Of a DNA stretch of 64,000 nucleotides, positions 47,002 through 55,999 are shown piece after piece. This DNA is from Nannocystis pusilla (GTDB taxonomy: Bacteria; Myxococcota_A; Polyangia; Nannocystales; Nannocystaceae), in the NCBI RefSeq assembly GCF_026626665.1, contig NZ_JAPNKE010000002.1, forward strand, positions 10,064,001-10,128,000. The letters run 5' to 3'. The stretch's first letter is position 1. Each line of letters begins with the position of its first letter. The notes below the pieces were generated by a model, which worked only from the letters and a program-made list of their open reading frames with translations, was not told the DNA's origin and made no database searches. The position numbers were made by a program, and so were the translations under genes.

Positions 47002-47742
47002 TTATTCCTGGACGCCGCCGACCTCGTCGGCCTTGCCGGCGATCGGCTCGAGCACGCGGCGGAGCGGCTCCTTGAGGCGCTCGAACAGGCGGGTCCGGGC
47101 GAGGATCGGGTTCAGCCAGCCGGACGTGATGCAGTAGTAGGTGTTGAACGGCGGCGTGTGGTGGCGCGCGTGGTGCTCGGGGCCGAGGATCAGGCCGGTG
47201 CGCTGGAGCCGACGGATCCACGCAGGCGGGTTCGGGTGGTGGGCCCAGCTGTGGAACTGATTGGTGAGGAAGATGCCGAACAGGAACAGGCCGATGTAGG
47301 CCGAGAAGAACAGCGAGGCGGTGCCGTGGATCGGCACGAAGTACCAGGTGCCGATCAGGACCGGCAGGCTGATCAGGCAGTTGGCGCCGTTGACCTCGAG
47401 GAAGTCGTGGCGGGTGATCGCCAGCGGGTCGACGTGGTGCTCGCGGAACGGGCGGATGAACACCGGGCCGAAGAAGGGCGTGCGCGTCGAGCCGATGTTG
47501 TCGGCCAGGAAGTGCACGAAGCCCGAGACGAAGTCGGCGGTGACGTAGCCGAGCACCAGCGCCAGCGGCAACAGCCAGGTCGCCAGGCCGCCGGGCGCGG
47601 CGTCGAGGTGCAGGTACACGTCGCGCGCCAGCAGGTACTCGAAGAAGAAGAACACCGACATGCTGGAGGCGTCGACCAGACGCATCCACAGCGAGCCGCT
47701 CATGTCGTAGTCGCGAGGGATGTCGTCGGGGGTGGCGGACAT
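47002..47742 (-). CDS. carF: CarF/TMEM189-type plasmanylethanolamine desaturase
   Basis: 246 residues with four membrane helices and the His-rich set of CarF: GFVHFLAD, FREHHVDPLAITRHD, NGANC, NQFHSWAHHPNPP, LQRTGLILGPEHHARHHTPP and YYCITSGWLNPIL. The enzyme introduces the vinyl-ether bond of plasmalogens and is needed for singlet-oxygen signalling to carotenoid genes in Myxococcus xanthus. It is the best taxonomic marker here. All the conserved His are present. It is a single gene, 153 bases from the NDH-2 gene. Confidence 0.95.
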   Translation of the reverse strand: MSATPDDIPRDYDMSGSLWMRLVDASSMSVFFFFEYLLARDVYLHLDAAPGGLATWLLPLALVLGYVTADFVSGFVHFLADNIGSTRTPFFGPVFIRPFREHHVDPLAITRHDFLEVNGANCLISLPVLIGTWYFVPIHGTASLFFSAYIGLFLFGIFLTNQFHSWAHHPNPPAWIRRLQRTGLILGPEHHARHHTPPFNTYYCITSGWLNPILARTRLFERLKEPLRRVLEPIAGKADEVGGVQE

Positions 47743-47895
47743 CGCGGTCGCTACGATGATCGCGGCAGTTCGGCCGCTTTTGCAAAGGGCTTCCGCGACG
47801 AGAGGGTGCGCACGGTCCGACGCGGTTGGCGAATCCGCGCGCGCTCGCCCGCCGAGCGGCGCCTGGCGGGCAAATCTAGGCTCGCGCCCGCGAGC

Positions 47896-49251
47896 TCACG
47901 CGTGGGCCTGGGTGGCCGGCGGCGGCGGAAGCGGCCCTGGCACGGCCGGTGGTTCGGCCGGTTTGGCCGGCGCAGCCCGCGGAGCGTGCCACTCCTTGTT
48001 GACGATCAGCCGGGCGCCGCGGCGGAACCGGATATACGACCAGGTCCACTCCCACATGACCTGCAGGCGGTTCTTGAAGCCGATCAGGTAGTAGACGTGG
48101 ACGAGCAGCCAGGCCAGCCAGGCGACGAAGCCGGCGATCTCCATGCCGGCGAACTGGGCGATCGCGCGGCGGCGGCCGATGGTCGCCATCTGACCCTTGT
48201 CGAGGTAGCGGAAAGGCTCGCGCGGCTTGCCCTTGAGCTCGTTCTGGATGTTGCGGGCGATGTGCTTGCCCTGCTGGATCGCCACCGGGGCCAGGCCGGG
48301 CAGCGGCGGCTTGCCGGGCTCCTCCTCGAGGTGGGCCTGGTCGCCGATGACGAACACCTCGCGGTGCCCGGGGATGCTGCAGTCCGTCTCGACGATGATG
48401 CGGCCCTGGCGGTCGAGCTCGACCCCGAGCGAGCGGTTGAGCTCGGACGGGGCCACGCCGGCGGCCCACAGCACGGTGGCGGACTGCACCGACTCGCCGC
48501 CGAGGACGACGCCCTCGGCGGTGACGTTGGTGACCATGGTGTTGGTCCACACGGTGACGCCGAGCGACTCGAGGTCGCGGGTGGCCTTGTCGGACAGCTT
48601 CTCGGCGAAGGTGGGGAGGATCCGCGGACCGGCCTCGATGAGGATCACGCGGGCGCGCTCGGGGTCGATGCGGCGGAAGTCGCGGGACAGGGTGAAGCGG
48701 CTGATCTCGCCGAGCGCCCCGGCGAGCTCGACGCCTGTCGGGCCGGCCCCGATGACCACGAACGTCAGCAGGCGCCGCTGTTTGGCCGGGTCGGTCTCCT
48801 TCTCGGCCAGCTCGAACGCGGTCAGGACCCGGCGGCGGATCTCCGTCGCCTCCTCGAGCGACTTGAGGCCGGGCGCGTAGTCTTCCCACTCGCCGTGGCC
48901 GAAATAGCTGTGACGCGAGCCACAAGCGAGGACGAGCCAGTCGTAGTCGAGGTCGCCGAGGCCGGAGGTCTTCAGCTTCTTGTTGGCGAAGTCGATGCCG
49001 ACCGCGGACTCGAGGATGACGCGACAGTTGCGCTGGCGGCTGAAGACGGTGCGGATCGGGACGGCGATCTCGGCCGGGCTGAGGCCGGCCATGGCGACCT
49101 GATACAGCAGCGGCTGGAACAGGTGGTGATTGCGCCGGTCGAGCAGGGTGATCTCGACGTCGTCGACGCCCGCCAGCCCGCGAGCCACGCGCAGGCCGCC
49201 GAAACCCCCGCCGACGATGATGACGCGCTTCTTGGCTTTCCCGGCGTTCAT
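47896..49251 (-). CDS. ndh: Type II NADH dehydrogenase (NDH-2)
   Basis: 451 residues. The FAD-binding dinucleotide fold is RVIIVGGGFGGLRVARGL and the NADH fold is TFVVIGAGPTGVELAGALGE. VFVIGDQAHLEE and APVAIQQGKHIARNI are the FAD/quinone motifs. The C-terminal membrane-associated helix is FVAWLAWLLVHVYYLIGF. It oxidises NADH and reduces quinone without pumping protons. The tail after residue 420 is Pro/Ala-rich and dispensable-looking. It is divergent from the GST gene. Confidence 0.93.
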   Translation of the reverse strand: MNAGKAKKRVIIVGGGFGGLRVARGLAGVDDVEITLLDRRNHHLFQPLLYQVAMAGLSPAEIAVPIRTVFSRQRNCRVILESAVGIDFANKKLKTSGLGDLDYDWLVLACGSRHSYFGHGEWEDYAPGLKSLEEATEIRRRVLTAFELAEKETDPAKQRRLLTFVVIGAGPTGVELAGALGEISRFTLSRDFRRIDPERARVILIEAGPRILPTFAEKLSDKATRDLESLGVTVWTNTMVTNVTAEGVVLGGESVQSATVLWAAGVAPSELNRSLGVELDRQGRIIVETDCSIPGHREVFVIGDQAHLEEEPGKPPLPGLAPVAIQQGKHIARNIQNELKGKPREPFRYLDKGQMATIGRRRAIAQFAGMEIAGFVAWLAWLLVHVYYLIGFKNRLQVMWEWTWSYIRFRRGARLIVNKEWHAPRAAPAKPAEPPAVPGPLPPPPATQAHA

Positions 49252-49280
49252 TGTGCCGGAAGTGTACTCGAAGACCTCCG

Positions 49281-49300
49281 AGGGGCCGCTGAAGGCCCCT
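49281..49300. other. Hairpin in the ndh/GST spacer
   Basis: AGGGGCC (49281-49287) pairs with GGCCCCT (49294-49300) around GCTGAA and is followed by TTAA on the plus strand. It could be a small attenuator for either divergent gene. Confidence 0.35.
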
Positions 49301-49324
49301 TTAACCGGGCGGGCAGGTGTGCGC

Positions 49325-49353
49325 TTGACGCGCGGCGGACGGAAGTGTTAACA
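49325..49353 (+). promoter_or_regulatory. Candidate promoter of the GST gene
   Basis: TTGACG at 49325-49330 is a good -35 element. An A/T-rich TGTTAACA at 49346-49353 stands 15-17 bases later as a weak -10. The GST ATG follows 11 bases after. Confidence 0.4.
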
Positions 49354-49363
49354 AGACGCACTC

Positions 49364-50068
49364 ATGTCCTCGTCCGAATCGTCTGAGGAGATCAGGCTTT
49401 ACATGCCGGACCCCAGCACGATCCGCGCGGTCGAGTGCTCGCCGCCGTGCTGGATGGTGCGGCTGGCCCTCGAAGAGAAGGGGCTCGACCACGAGTGCAA
49501 GCTGCTGAATTTCGCGGCCGGCGAGCACAAGAGCCCCGAGATGCTGGCCAAGAACCCGCGCGGGACCGTGCCGGTGCTGATGGACGGCAACATCGTCGTC
49601 TACGAGACGCTGGCGATCTTCGACTACCTCGAATACGCCTACCCGCAGCCGGCGCTGCTGCCCAACACCAACGCGCTGCGCGGGCGGGCGCTGACGCGGC
49701 TGCACGAGGCCAACAACCTCAAGCAGGTCGGGATGGCGCTGTTCTCGTACCTGATGAACACCAAGGCGATCGACCTCGACCCGGCCGAGGTCGACCACCT
49801 GGCGTCGTTCCTCCACGACGAGCTGTTCTTCTGGGAGTACTACTACGGCATCGGCCACTGGGCGTCCGGCTCGGCCATCGGCCTGGCCGACCTCGCGGTG
49901 TTCGCCTACGTCGCCACCGCGGCCCACCTCGGGCTCGAGCTCCAGCAGCGCTACCCCAACCTCCACGCCTTCTGCCTGCGCATGAAGGAGCGGCCCAGCG
50001 TGATCGCCACCTGGCCGTCGGTGTGGAAGCAGCAGCCGTACTCGTATCTGACCGAGCCCGAGTCGTGA
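49364..50068 (+). CDS. Glutathione S-transferase family protein
   Basis: 234 residues. Thioredoxin-like N-terminal domain with the redox region ECSPPCWMVRLALEEKGLDHE, cis-Pro motif NPRGTVPVLMDGN, and VYETLAIFDYLEYAYP (glutathione-binding E-[ST]). The C-terminal domain is helical and ends RPSVIATWPSVW. The substrate is unknown. A GTG overlapping the stop starts a small membrane protein. Confidence 0.88.
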   Translation: MSSSESSEEIRLYMPDPSTIRAVECSPPCWMVRLALEEKGLDHECKLLNFAAGEHKSPEMLAKNPRGTVPVLMDGNIVVYETLAIFDYLEYAYPQPALLPNTNALRGRALTRLHEANNLKQVGMALFSYLMNTKAIDLDPAEVDHLASFLHDELFFWEYYYGIGHWASGSAIGLADLAVFAYVATAAHLGLELQQRYPNLHAFCLRMKERPSVIATWPSVWKQQPYSYLTEPES

Positions 50069-50382
50069 GCGCGCCGCTGCTGGCCGACGTCGCGCCTCCA
50101 CCGACGCTCTTGCTCGACTCGCTCCACCTCGGCTGGGCCGGCCTGCTGGTCCTGCCGGGCATCGTCGCGCTCGCGGTGTTCGCCGGCCGGGCAGTGCGCC
50201 GGCGCGGACGCGGGCGCGGGCCGGCGATCGCCGCCGGCGTCGCGGTGTTCGTGGCGCTCGACCTGGTGGCCTACGTCGTCGGGCTCGAGCTCATGTTCGC
50301 CGCCAAGCGCGAGCGGCGGGAGCTGCTCGCGCCACCCGTCGAGCAGGCCCGAGAGCCAGGTCCTTCGGGACAGGCCCCTTAG
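50065..50382 (+). CDS. Small two-helix membrane protein
   Basis: 105 residues from GTG 50065, which overlaps the GST stop. Two hydrophobic helices are LGWAGLLVLPGIVALAVFAG and AIAAGVAVFVALDLVAYVVGLELMF, separated by a basic loop. The last residues (EPGPSGQAP) are encoded by the palindrome cluster. No family recognised. Its existence rests on the coupling and membrane pattern. Confidence 0.55.
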   Translation: MSAPLLADVAPPPTLLLDSLHLGWAGLLVLPGIVALAVFAGRAVRRRGRGRGPAIAAGVAVFVALDLVAYVVGLELMFAAKRERRELLAPPVEQAREPGPSGQAP

Positions 50383-50401
50383 GACAGGTCCTTCGAGACA
50401 G
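50359..50401. repeat. Three palindrome copies in tandem
   Basis: GGTCCTTCGGGACAGG, GCCCCTTAGGACAGG and GGTCCTTCGAGACAGG follow one another. The first is a perfect GTCC/GGAC hairpin with loop TTCG. The cluster separates two convergent genes and overlaps the end of the small membrane protein. Confidence 0.7.
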
Positions 50402-50403
50402 GG

Positions 50404-51555
50404 TCAGTCGACCCACTCGGCGAGGAACACGTCGGTGTCGCCGTGGCTCTTGGCGCCGCGGTTGGAGGCGAACACCAGGTGCTTGCCGTCGCGGGTGAAC
50501 ATCGGGAAGCCGTCGAAGGTGTCGCTGAAGCTGACCTGCTCCTGGTTCTGGCCGTCGTCGCCGATCAGGTAGAGGTCGAAGTTGCGGCCCTTGGGGTCGC
50601 CCTGGTTGGAGCTGAAGATGATGCGCTTGCCGTCGGGGTGGAAGAACGGGGCGAAGTTGGCCTTGCCGTTCTTGGTGACCTGGCGCTGCTCGCTGCCGTC
50701 GGCGTTCATGACGAAGATCTCGAGGCGGGTCGGGCGGACCAGGTGCTCCTTGATGATGTCGTCGTAGGCCTTGAGCTCCTCCTCGCCCTCGGGGTGGTTG
50801 GCGCGGTAGACGATGCGCTTGCCGTCGGGCGAGAAGAAGGCGCCGCCGTCGTAGCCGCGGGTGTTGGTGAGGCGGACGAGGCCGGTGCCGTCGACGTTGA
50901 TCTTGTAGAGCTCGGGGTCGCCGTCGCGCGTCGAGGTGAACACGATCGCGTCGCCCGTCGGCGAGACGGTGGCCTCGGCGTCGTAGCCGGGGCCGGTGAC
51001 GAGCGGCTGGATGTCGCTCCCATCCGCGGCAGCGGTATAAATGTCGAACTCGGGGTACAGCTTCCACACGTAGCCGCGGCTGCGGTCGGGGTTGGGCAGG
51101 CAGTCGTCGGCGGCCGCGTGGGTCGAGGCGTAGAGGATCCGCTGGTCACCCGGCAGGAAGTAGGCGCAGGTGGTGCGGCCCTTGCCCGAGCTGACCTTCT
51201 TGGCTGTCTTTTCGGCCAGGTCGAGCGTGTAGATCTGGTCGCAGCCGGCCCCGTCGCGGGTGCTCTGGAACACCAGCCGCTTCTCGTCGCCGGAGAAGTA
51301 GGCCTCCGCGTTCTCTCCGCCGAAGGTCAGCTGCTGCAGCGACTTGAAGTGGCGCTCGCCCGCCAGCGGGACGCCCGGGTCGGGCTTGTCCGCCGGCGCC
51401 TCGGCGGGCTTGTCGGTCGCGGGCTTGTCGGTCGCGGGCTTGTCGGTCGCGGGCTTGTCGACGGGTTTGTCGGCGGCGGGCTTGCTCGGGCCCTGACACG
51501 CGGCGAGGGCGAGGACGGTCAACGGGGCCGCGAGGCGGGCGAGGAAGGGACGCAT
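50404..51555 (-). CDS. PD40/TolB-like beta-propeller lipoprotein
   Basis: 383 residues. Lipoprotein signal LTVLALAAC, then a linker built of DKPATDKPA repeats, then about six WD40-like PD40 blades: YFSGDEKRLVFQSTRDG, SPTGDAIVFTSTRDGDPELY, FSPDGKRIVYRANHP, FHPDGKRIIFSSNQGDPKG, TRDGKHLVFASNRG. These propellers resemble the C-terminal half of TolB. It probably sits in the periplasm or outer membrane and binds proteins or glycans. The linker repeats are three 15-base copies and may vary in number. Confidence 0.88.
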   Translation of the reverse strand: MRPFLARLAAPLTVLALAACQGPSKPAADKPVDKPATDKPATDKPATDKPAEAPADKPDPGVPLAGERHFKSLQQLTFGGENAEAYFSGDEKRLVFQSTRDGAGCDQIYTLDLAEKTAKKVSSGKGRTTCAYFLPGDQRILYASTHAAADDCLPNPDRSRGYVWKLYPEFDIYTAAADGSDIQPLVTGPGYDAEATVSPTGDAIVFTSTRDGDPELYKINVDGTGLVRLTNTRGYDGGAFFSPDGKRIVYRANHPEGEEELKAYDDIIKEHLVRPTRLEIFVMNADGSEQRQVTKNGKANFAPFFHPDGKRIIFSSNQGDPKGRNFDLYLIGDDGQNQEQVSFSDTFDGFPMFTRDGKHLVFASNRGAKSHGDTDVFLAEWVD

Positions 51556-51646
51556 GGCCGGGAGGATAACAGGATGGACGCGCGGTTTCGCCGGCTTGCG
51601 CGCGCTGCGGCGCCAGTGGTATCCGCCCGCCCCCGGAACCCCCCTA

Positions 51647-52786
51647 ATGGACGCAATTCACGGACTGACGATCGAAGCCATGGCGGAGACCATGAGCAAA
51701 CACAACGAGCTGCGGGCGCAACACGGCGAGCCCGCGTTCAAGCCGTACTTCCTGCGCTACCTCGCCACCAAGGGCGTCGACGAGTCGGCCTGGGCGCAGG
51801 CGTGGAACAGCTGGCACACCCGCATGGACGCCGACAAGAGCGGCCAGCTGTGGGCCCGCTTCAACGCGGCCCAGACCGCGCTGACGATGCAGGCGCACTT
51901 CGGCGACGTCGCCGACATGAGCCAGGAGGTCCGCGGCGGCTTGACGCTCGACATGTTCGCGCGCCTGTCGGCCGAGGCGAGCCAGCCCGGCGTCGACTTC
52001 GACGGCCTGCTCGCGCGCCACGGCGTCGGCATGGCGGTGTGGAACAGCGGCCGCGACGCGTGGAACCAGGCGATGAGCCAGGACACGATGCACAAGATCA
52101 CGACGCAGTACGGCCAGCTGTACGCCAAGTACAACCCGGCCCACGTCGCGGCGATGCAGGCCCAGGCGGCGCAGATGATCGCCAACCGCGCGGCGGTGTC
52201 GGCCCAGGAGGAGGAGCCCGAGGTCGAGTACACCGTCGAGTCGGCGCTCGCCGAGCTGCAGTCGCCGGTGCCGCGCACCCGCTGGCACGCGGCTCACTTG
52301 CTGGCGCAGAAGATCCAGACCGAGCTCGAAGGCGACCGCGCGCGCCAGCGCCAGGCCCTCGCGGCCTGCGTGCCGCAGCTGCTCGAGGCCCTCGACCGCC
52401 ACGACAAGGAGACCGTGAGCTCGGCCGAGGCCGCGGCGCGCGACCTGGTCGAGCTGGGGCAGACCGGCGACGAGGCGAAGGGGGCGGTGACCCGCTGCCT
52501 GCTCCGCGGCCGCGAGCACCTGGCGACGGCGCAGGCCGCGTTCGCGCCGATCCAGAACAAGAACGTGCCGGAGCGGATCTACCTGCAGTCGGAGATCCAG
52601 GACTACACCTCGCTGGTCGAGACGCTCGAGGAGATCCTGGCCGACTGGAACGACGCCGGCGCGGACGCCGACGAGGCGAGCGCGCCGTCGGTCGGGGGCG
52701 ACCGGACGGCGGACGACGAGGGGCTCGCGGCGAAGGCGGCGGGCGCCCGGAGCTGGTGGGACAAGATCATGTCGCTGTTCCGCTGA
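51647..52786 (+). CDS. Unknown helical protein
   Basis: 379 residues starting MDAIHGLTIEAMAETMSKHNELRAQHG. It is almost wholly helical: 200 residues of Gln/Ala/Met-rich helices, an acidic joint (SAQEEEPEVEYTVE), then helices resembling HEAT-like units (TRWHAAHLLAQKI, VPQLLEALDRHDKETVSSAEAA). The end is WWDKIMSLFR, a possible amphipathic helix. No signal peptide. I do not recognise it. It is divergent from the PD40 gene and 33 bases before the crotonase gene. Confidence 0.72.
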   Translation: MDAIHGLTIEAMAETMSKHNELRAQHGEPAFKPYFLRYLATKGVDESAWAQAWNSWHTRMDADKSGQLWARFNAAQTALTMQAHFGDVADMSQEVRGGLTLDMFARLSAEASQPGVDFDGLLARHGVGMAVWNSGRDAWNQAMSQDTMHKITTQYGQLYAKYNPAHVAAMQAQAAQMIANRAAVSAQEEEPEVEYTVESALAELQSPVPRTRWHAAHLLAQKIQTELEGDRARQRQALAACVPQLLEALDRHDKETVSSAEAAARDLVELGQTGDEAKGAVTRCLLRGREHLATAQAAFAPIQNKNVPERIYLQSEIQDYTSLVETLEEILADWNDAGADADEASAPSVGGDRTADDEGLAAKAAGARSWWDKIMSLFR

Positions 52787-52819
52787 GCCGCACCGGCCCG
52801 ACGCGGTAAAATCAGGGCG

Positions 52820-53542
52820 ATGATCGATGTCGTCCTGTCGGGTCCGGGGAAGAACGCGCTGAGCTCGGCGCTGATGCAGTCGCTTCGCGGCCAGCTGGCG
52901 CGGGCCGAGGGCCAGCCGGTGCTGGTCCGCGGCGAAGGCGACGCGTTCTCCGCCGGGCTCAATTTCTTCGAGCTGGCCACGCTCGACGCCGCCGGGCTCG
53001 ACGAATTCCTGGCGGTCCTCGAGGACCTGCTGCACGAGCTCTACAACTACCCGGGGCCGACGGTCGCGCTGGTCAGCGGCCACGCGATCGCCGGCGGCTG
53101 CCTGGTGGCGATGTGCTGCGACCACCGCGTGTGCGCGGCCGACCCGCGGCTGAAGATCGGCCTCAACGAGGTGGCGCTCGGCCTGCACTTCCCCGGCACG
53201 GCGCTGGCGCTGGCGCGCCGGCGGGTGAACCCGCAGGCGCTCGACGAGGTGATCCTCGGCGCCCGCCTGTACGCGCCCGAGGACGCGCTCCGCGTCGGCC
53301 TGGTCGACGAGGTGGCCGCGGCCGCCGAGGCGGTGGCACGCCAGCGCCTCAGCGAGCTCGCCAGCCACCCCGCCGACGCCTACGGCGCGGCCAAGCGGGC
53401 GATCCGCGGCGGCGTCCTCGACATGGACCCGGCCCAGCGCCGAGCCGAGCGCGCGGCGCTGCTGCCCCACTGGACCGACCCGGCCCTGCGCGCCCGCATC
53501 GGCTCGTTCCTGGCGGCGAAGGCCCAGGCGAAGAAGTCGTGA
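52820..53542 (+). CDS. Enoyl-CoA hydratase/isomerase (crotonase) family protein
   Basis: 240 residues. The oxyanion-hole segments are GEGDAFSAGLNFFEL and GHAIAGGCLVAMCCDHRVCA, followed by KIGLNEVALGLHFPG. The second catalytic Glu position is occupied by the family's usual NEVALGL region. It acts on acyl-CoA thioesters, but hydratase and isomerase cannot be separated here. The C-terminus ends in a basic tail, and a palindrome cluster begins directly after the stop. Confidence 0.88.
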   Translation: MIDVVLSGPGKNALSSALMQSLRGQLARAEGQPVLVRGEGDAFSAGLNFFELATLDAAGLDEFLAVLEDLLHELYNYPGPTVALVSGHAIAGGCLVAMCCDHRVCAADPRLKIGLNEVALGLHFPGTALALARRRVNPQALDEVILGARLYAPEDALRVGLVDEVAAAAEAVARQRLSELASHPADAYGAAKRAIRGGVLDMDPAQRRAERAALLPHWTDPALRARIGSFLAAKAQAKKS

Positions 53543-53620
53543 AGGACAGGTCCGAAGGGGCATGTGCATGAGGACATGGGCCGATGGACATGTCGATTCG
53601 GGCATGCCTTGAAGGACATG
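53541..53620. repeat. Dense palindrome cluster after the crotonase gene
   Basis: Within 80 bases are GGACAGGTCC, GGGGCATGTGCATGAGGACATG, GGACATGTCG, GGGCATGCC and GGACATG. The half-sites alternate in orientation and can pair in several ways. No gene lies between 53543 and 53770. Confidence 0.65.
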
Positions 53621-53770
53621 ACGCGACGGGCGCGGCCGCGCTCGAGCGAGGCAGGCGGGCAGGTCACGAGCCGCGAGCGCGCGCCGGGGCGTCGGGGTCG
53701 GGCGAGCCTGCAGCGCCTGCGAGGGGCGGGGGCTGGAGCGCAGGGTCGTTCGGACAGGCGCGGGGCGGTG

Positions 53771-54896
53771 ATGCGGCGGGCGGGCCTGTGCGGGCTGCTC
53801 CTGCTGGCCTGCGCGCCGGGGCGGGCGCCCGAGGCGGCGCGGCCGGTCGCGGAGGCGCGGGCGGAGCAGGCGGCCCCGCGAGAGGCCGCGGCGAGCGAGG
53901 CGGAGCCGCGCGCGGGGCACTTCGTGATCCGCGGGGCCGAGATCGTCGGGGTCGGCGTCGCGGACGTCGAGGTGAAGGACGGGCGGATCGCGGCGATCGG
54001 GGCGGTCGCCGCGGGGCCGCCGGAGCTGCCGCGCGCGGGGCGGTGGATCGTGCCGGCCGCGATCGACAGCCACGTCCACCTGAGCTACCTCCCCGGCGGG
54101 CGCCGCATGCTCGACGGCGGGGTGGCGGCGGCGGTCGACCTGGCCGCGCCGCTGACGGCGCTGCGCGAGCGCGAGGCGCCGCCCGAGCTGGTGGTGCTGC
54201 CGAGCGGGCCGATGATCACCGCGCGCGCCGGCTACCCGACCCGCGACTGGGGCAGCGACGGCTACGGGCTCGAGGTCGACGGCCCGGCGGCGGCGACCGA
54301 GGCGGTCGAGACGCTGGCCGCGGCAGGAGCGAGGCTGATCAAGGTGCCGGTGACCGACGGGCCGACGCTGCCGCCGGCGACGCTGAAGGCGATCGTGACG
54401 GCCGCGCACGCGCGCGGGCTGAAGGTGGCCGCGCACGCGCTGTTCGACCGCCACGCGCGCACGGCCGCGGAGGCCGGGGTCGACCTGCTGGCGCACGTGC
54501 CGGTGGAGCCGCTGCAGGCGCGCACGGTCGAGGCGTGGGCCGGCCGGGCGGCGATCTCGACGCTGTCGGCGTTCGGCGGCGCGGCCGTCGAGAATCTTGA
54601 ACTTGCGAGCGGCCGGGGTGACGGTGCTGTACGGGACCGACTTCGGGAACACGCAGCTGGCGGGGATCTCCGGCGAGGAGATCGATCTGCTCGCGGCGGC
54701 AGGTCTCGATGGTCAGGCGATCGTGACTGCGATGACGTCGGGGCCGGCGCAGTACTGGGGGCTCGATTCGCAGGGGCCCGGGGTGCTGGTGGTGGGCGGG
54801 GTCGCGAGTTTTTTGATCGTGACCGCCGACCCGCGCGTGACGCCGTCGACGCTGGCGGAGCCGGAGGCGGTGTTCATCGCCGGGACGCGGCGCTGA
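53771..54896 (+). CDS. Amidohydrolase-family lipoprotein (frameshift near 54595)
   Basis: The start MRRAGLCGLLLLAC is a lipoprotein signal. The composite beta-strand domain and metal site are WIVPAAIDSHVHLSYLPGG (HxH), and KVAAHALFDRHART and LLAHVPVEPL carry further His ligands. After an indel at 54591-54601 the frame continues NLRAAGVTVLYGTDFGN (the Asp ligand) to IVTADPRVTPSTLAEPEAVFIAGTRR. Joined, it is about 375 residues, normal for imidazolonepropionase-like amidohydrolases. Substrate unknown. It is probably exported and anchored. Confidence 0.82.
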
Positions 54897-55004
54897 GGCT
54901 CACCGCTCGCTGCGCTCGCGGCGTCGTCGCGGGCGCGCGGCCTGGAAGACGCGGAGGCGCCCGGGTGAGGCCGTGGTGGCGCGTGCGGACGGCATTCGTA
55001 GGAA

Positions 55005-55207
55005 ATGTCCCTTGGGACATATCGTGATTCGCCGGTGATCCGGTCTTCACCCGTGCTCGGTGGCGAGATGTTCCTTGGGACATATCGTGATTCGCCGGCG
55101 CGCCGGCCTGACCCGCGCTCGGAGGCGAGATGTTCCTTGGGACATGTCATGCTGCGCGGGTGCGCCGGCCTCACCCTTGCTCGGTGGCGAGATGTCCCTC
55201 GGAACAT
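55005..55207. repeat. Four 16-bp palindromes at 62-63 bp intervals
   Basis: ATG(T)(C/T)CCTTGGGACAT and one variant begin at 55005, 55068, 55130 and 55192. The intervening 46-47 bases are partly conserved: each has TCGTGATTCGCCGG or a relative, then a GGCCT-ACCC segment and GCTCGGNGGCGAG. This makes a tandem array whose unit contains one palindrome. No coding frame is apparent. Confidence 0.8.
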
Positions 55208-55218
55208 GGGACGGCCCG

Positions 55219-55884
55219 TCACGCCGGGCTGCCGAGGCGGAACAGGTCGGCGGCGCCGAGGCGGAGGGCGCCGGGCGTGGGATCGAAGGCGGCGGTGATG
55301 CCCGCGCGGGCGACGACGGCGGCGTCGATCGGTCGCGCCGCGGCGGGCAGGATCGGCGCCAGGGGGCGGAGGATCCGCAGGGCCCAGCGCTCGCCGGTGC
55401 GGTGCTCCTGGCGGTCGCCGTCGAGCGGGCCGGGCTGCAGGAAGCGGGCGCGCGGGAAGCCCAGGGCCGCGGTGTCGCGCTCGAGCTCGCCCTTCATGCG
55501 CGAGTAGAAGATCGCGGACTTCGCCGCCGCGCCGGTGCTCGACACGAGCACGCAGACCTCGGTGCCGTGGTGGCGGGCCGCGCGGGCGACCTCGTACTGG
55601 TAGGTGTAATCGACCCTGTACTGCGCCTCGCGCGAGCCGGCGGCCTTGAGCGTGGTGCCGAGGGCGCTAAACAGGTGGTCGCCCTTCGCCAGGACGCGCC
55701 AGTCGTCGGGACGGTCGAATTCGACGAGGTGCTCGGTGAGCTTGTCGTGCCGCGCGCCGGCGGAGCGGCGAGCCAGGACCGTGACCGCGGCGTAGCGCGG
55801 ATCGGCGAGGAGCTGGCGGAGGAGCTCGCGGCCGACGAGACCGGTAGCGCCGACGAGGAGGGCCGTTCGAGGCGGTGCGTGCAT
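55219..55884 (-). CDS. NAD(P)-binding HTATIP2-like protein
   Basis: 221 residues of the atypical SDR fold. ALLVGATGLVGRELLRQLL is the nucleotide loop, HLFSALGTTLKAAGSREAQYRVDYTYQYEVARAA and LVSSTGAAAKSAIFYSRMKGELE contain the YxxxK-like site, and RFLQPGPLDGDR follows. These are the signatures of the HTATIP2/TIP30 oxidoreductase group. No substrate is known. It is minus-strand and convergent with the amidohydrolase gene across the palindrome array. Confidence 0.86.
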   Translation of the reverse strand: MHAPPRTALLVGATGLVGRELLRQLLADPRYAAVTVLARRSAGARHDKLTEHLVEFDRPDDWRVLAKGDHLFSALGTTLKAAGSREAQYRVDYTYQYEVARAARHHGTEVCVLVSSTGAAAKSAIFYSRMKGELERDTAALGFPRARFLQPGPLDGDRQEHRTGERWALRILRPLAPILPAAARPIDAAVVARAGITAAFDPTPGALRLGAADLFRLGSPA

Positions 55885-55999
55885 GCTGTCGCCTGTGTAG
55901 CTCGATTCGCGGCGCGAGGCTCGAGTTTCGCGGCGGGCCTCGTCCTGCGGTCGGGGTCGGACGACGACGGTGCGCGAGACGGTCGCGCGAGCGCGGCCG

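Noticed and set aside
55005..55207. CRISPR-like array
   Set aside because: The repeats are only 16 bp and palindromic, the 46-47 bp spacers resemble one another, and no cas genes are present. It is a tandem duplication of the dispersed palindrome.
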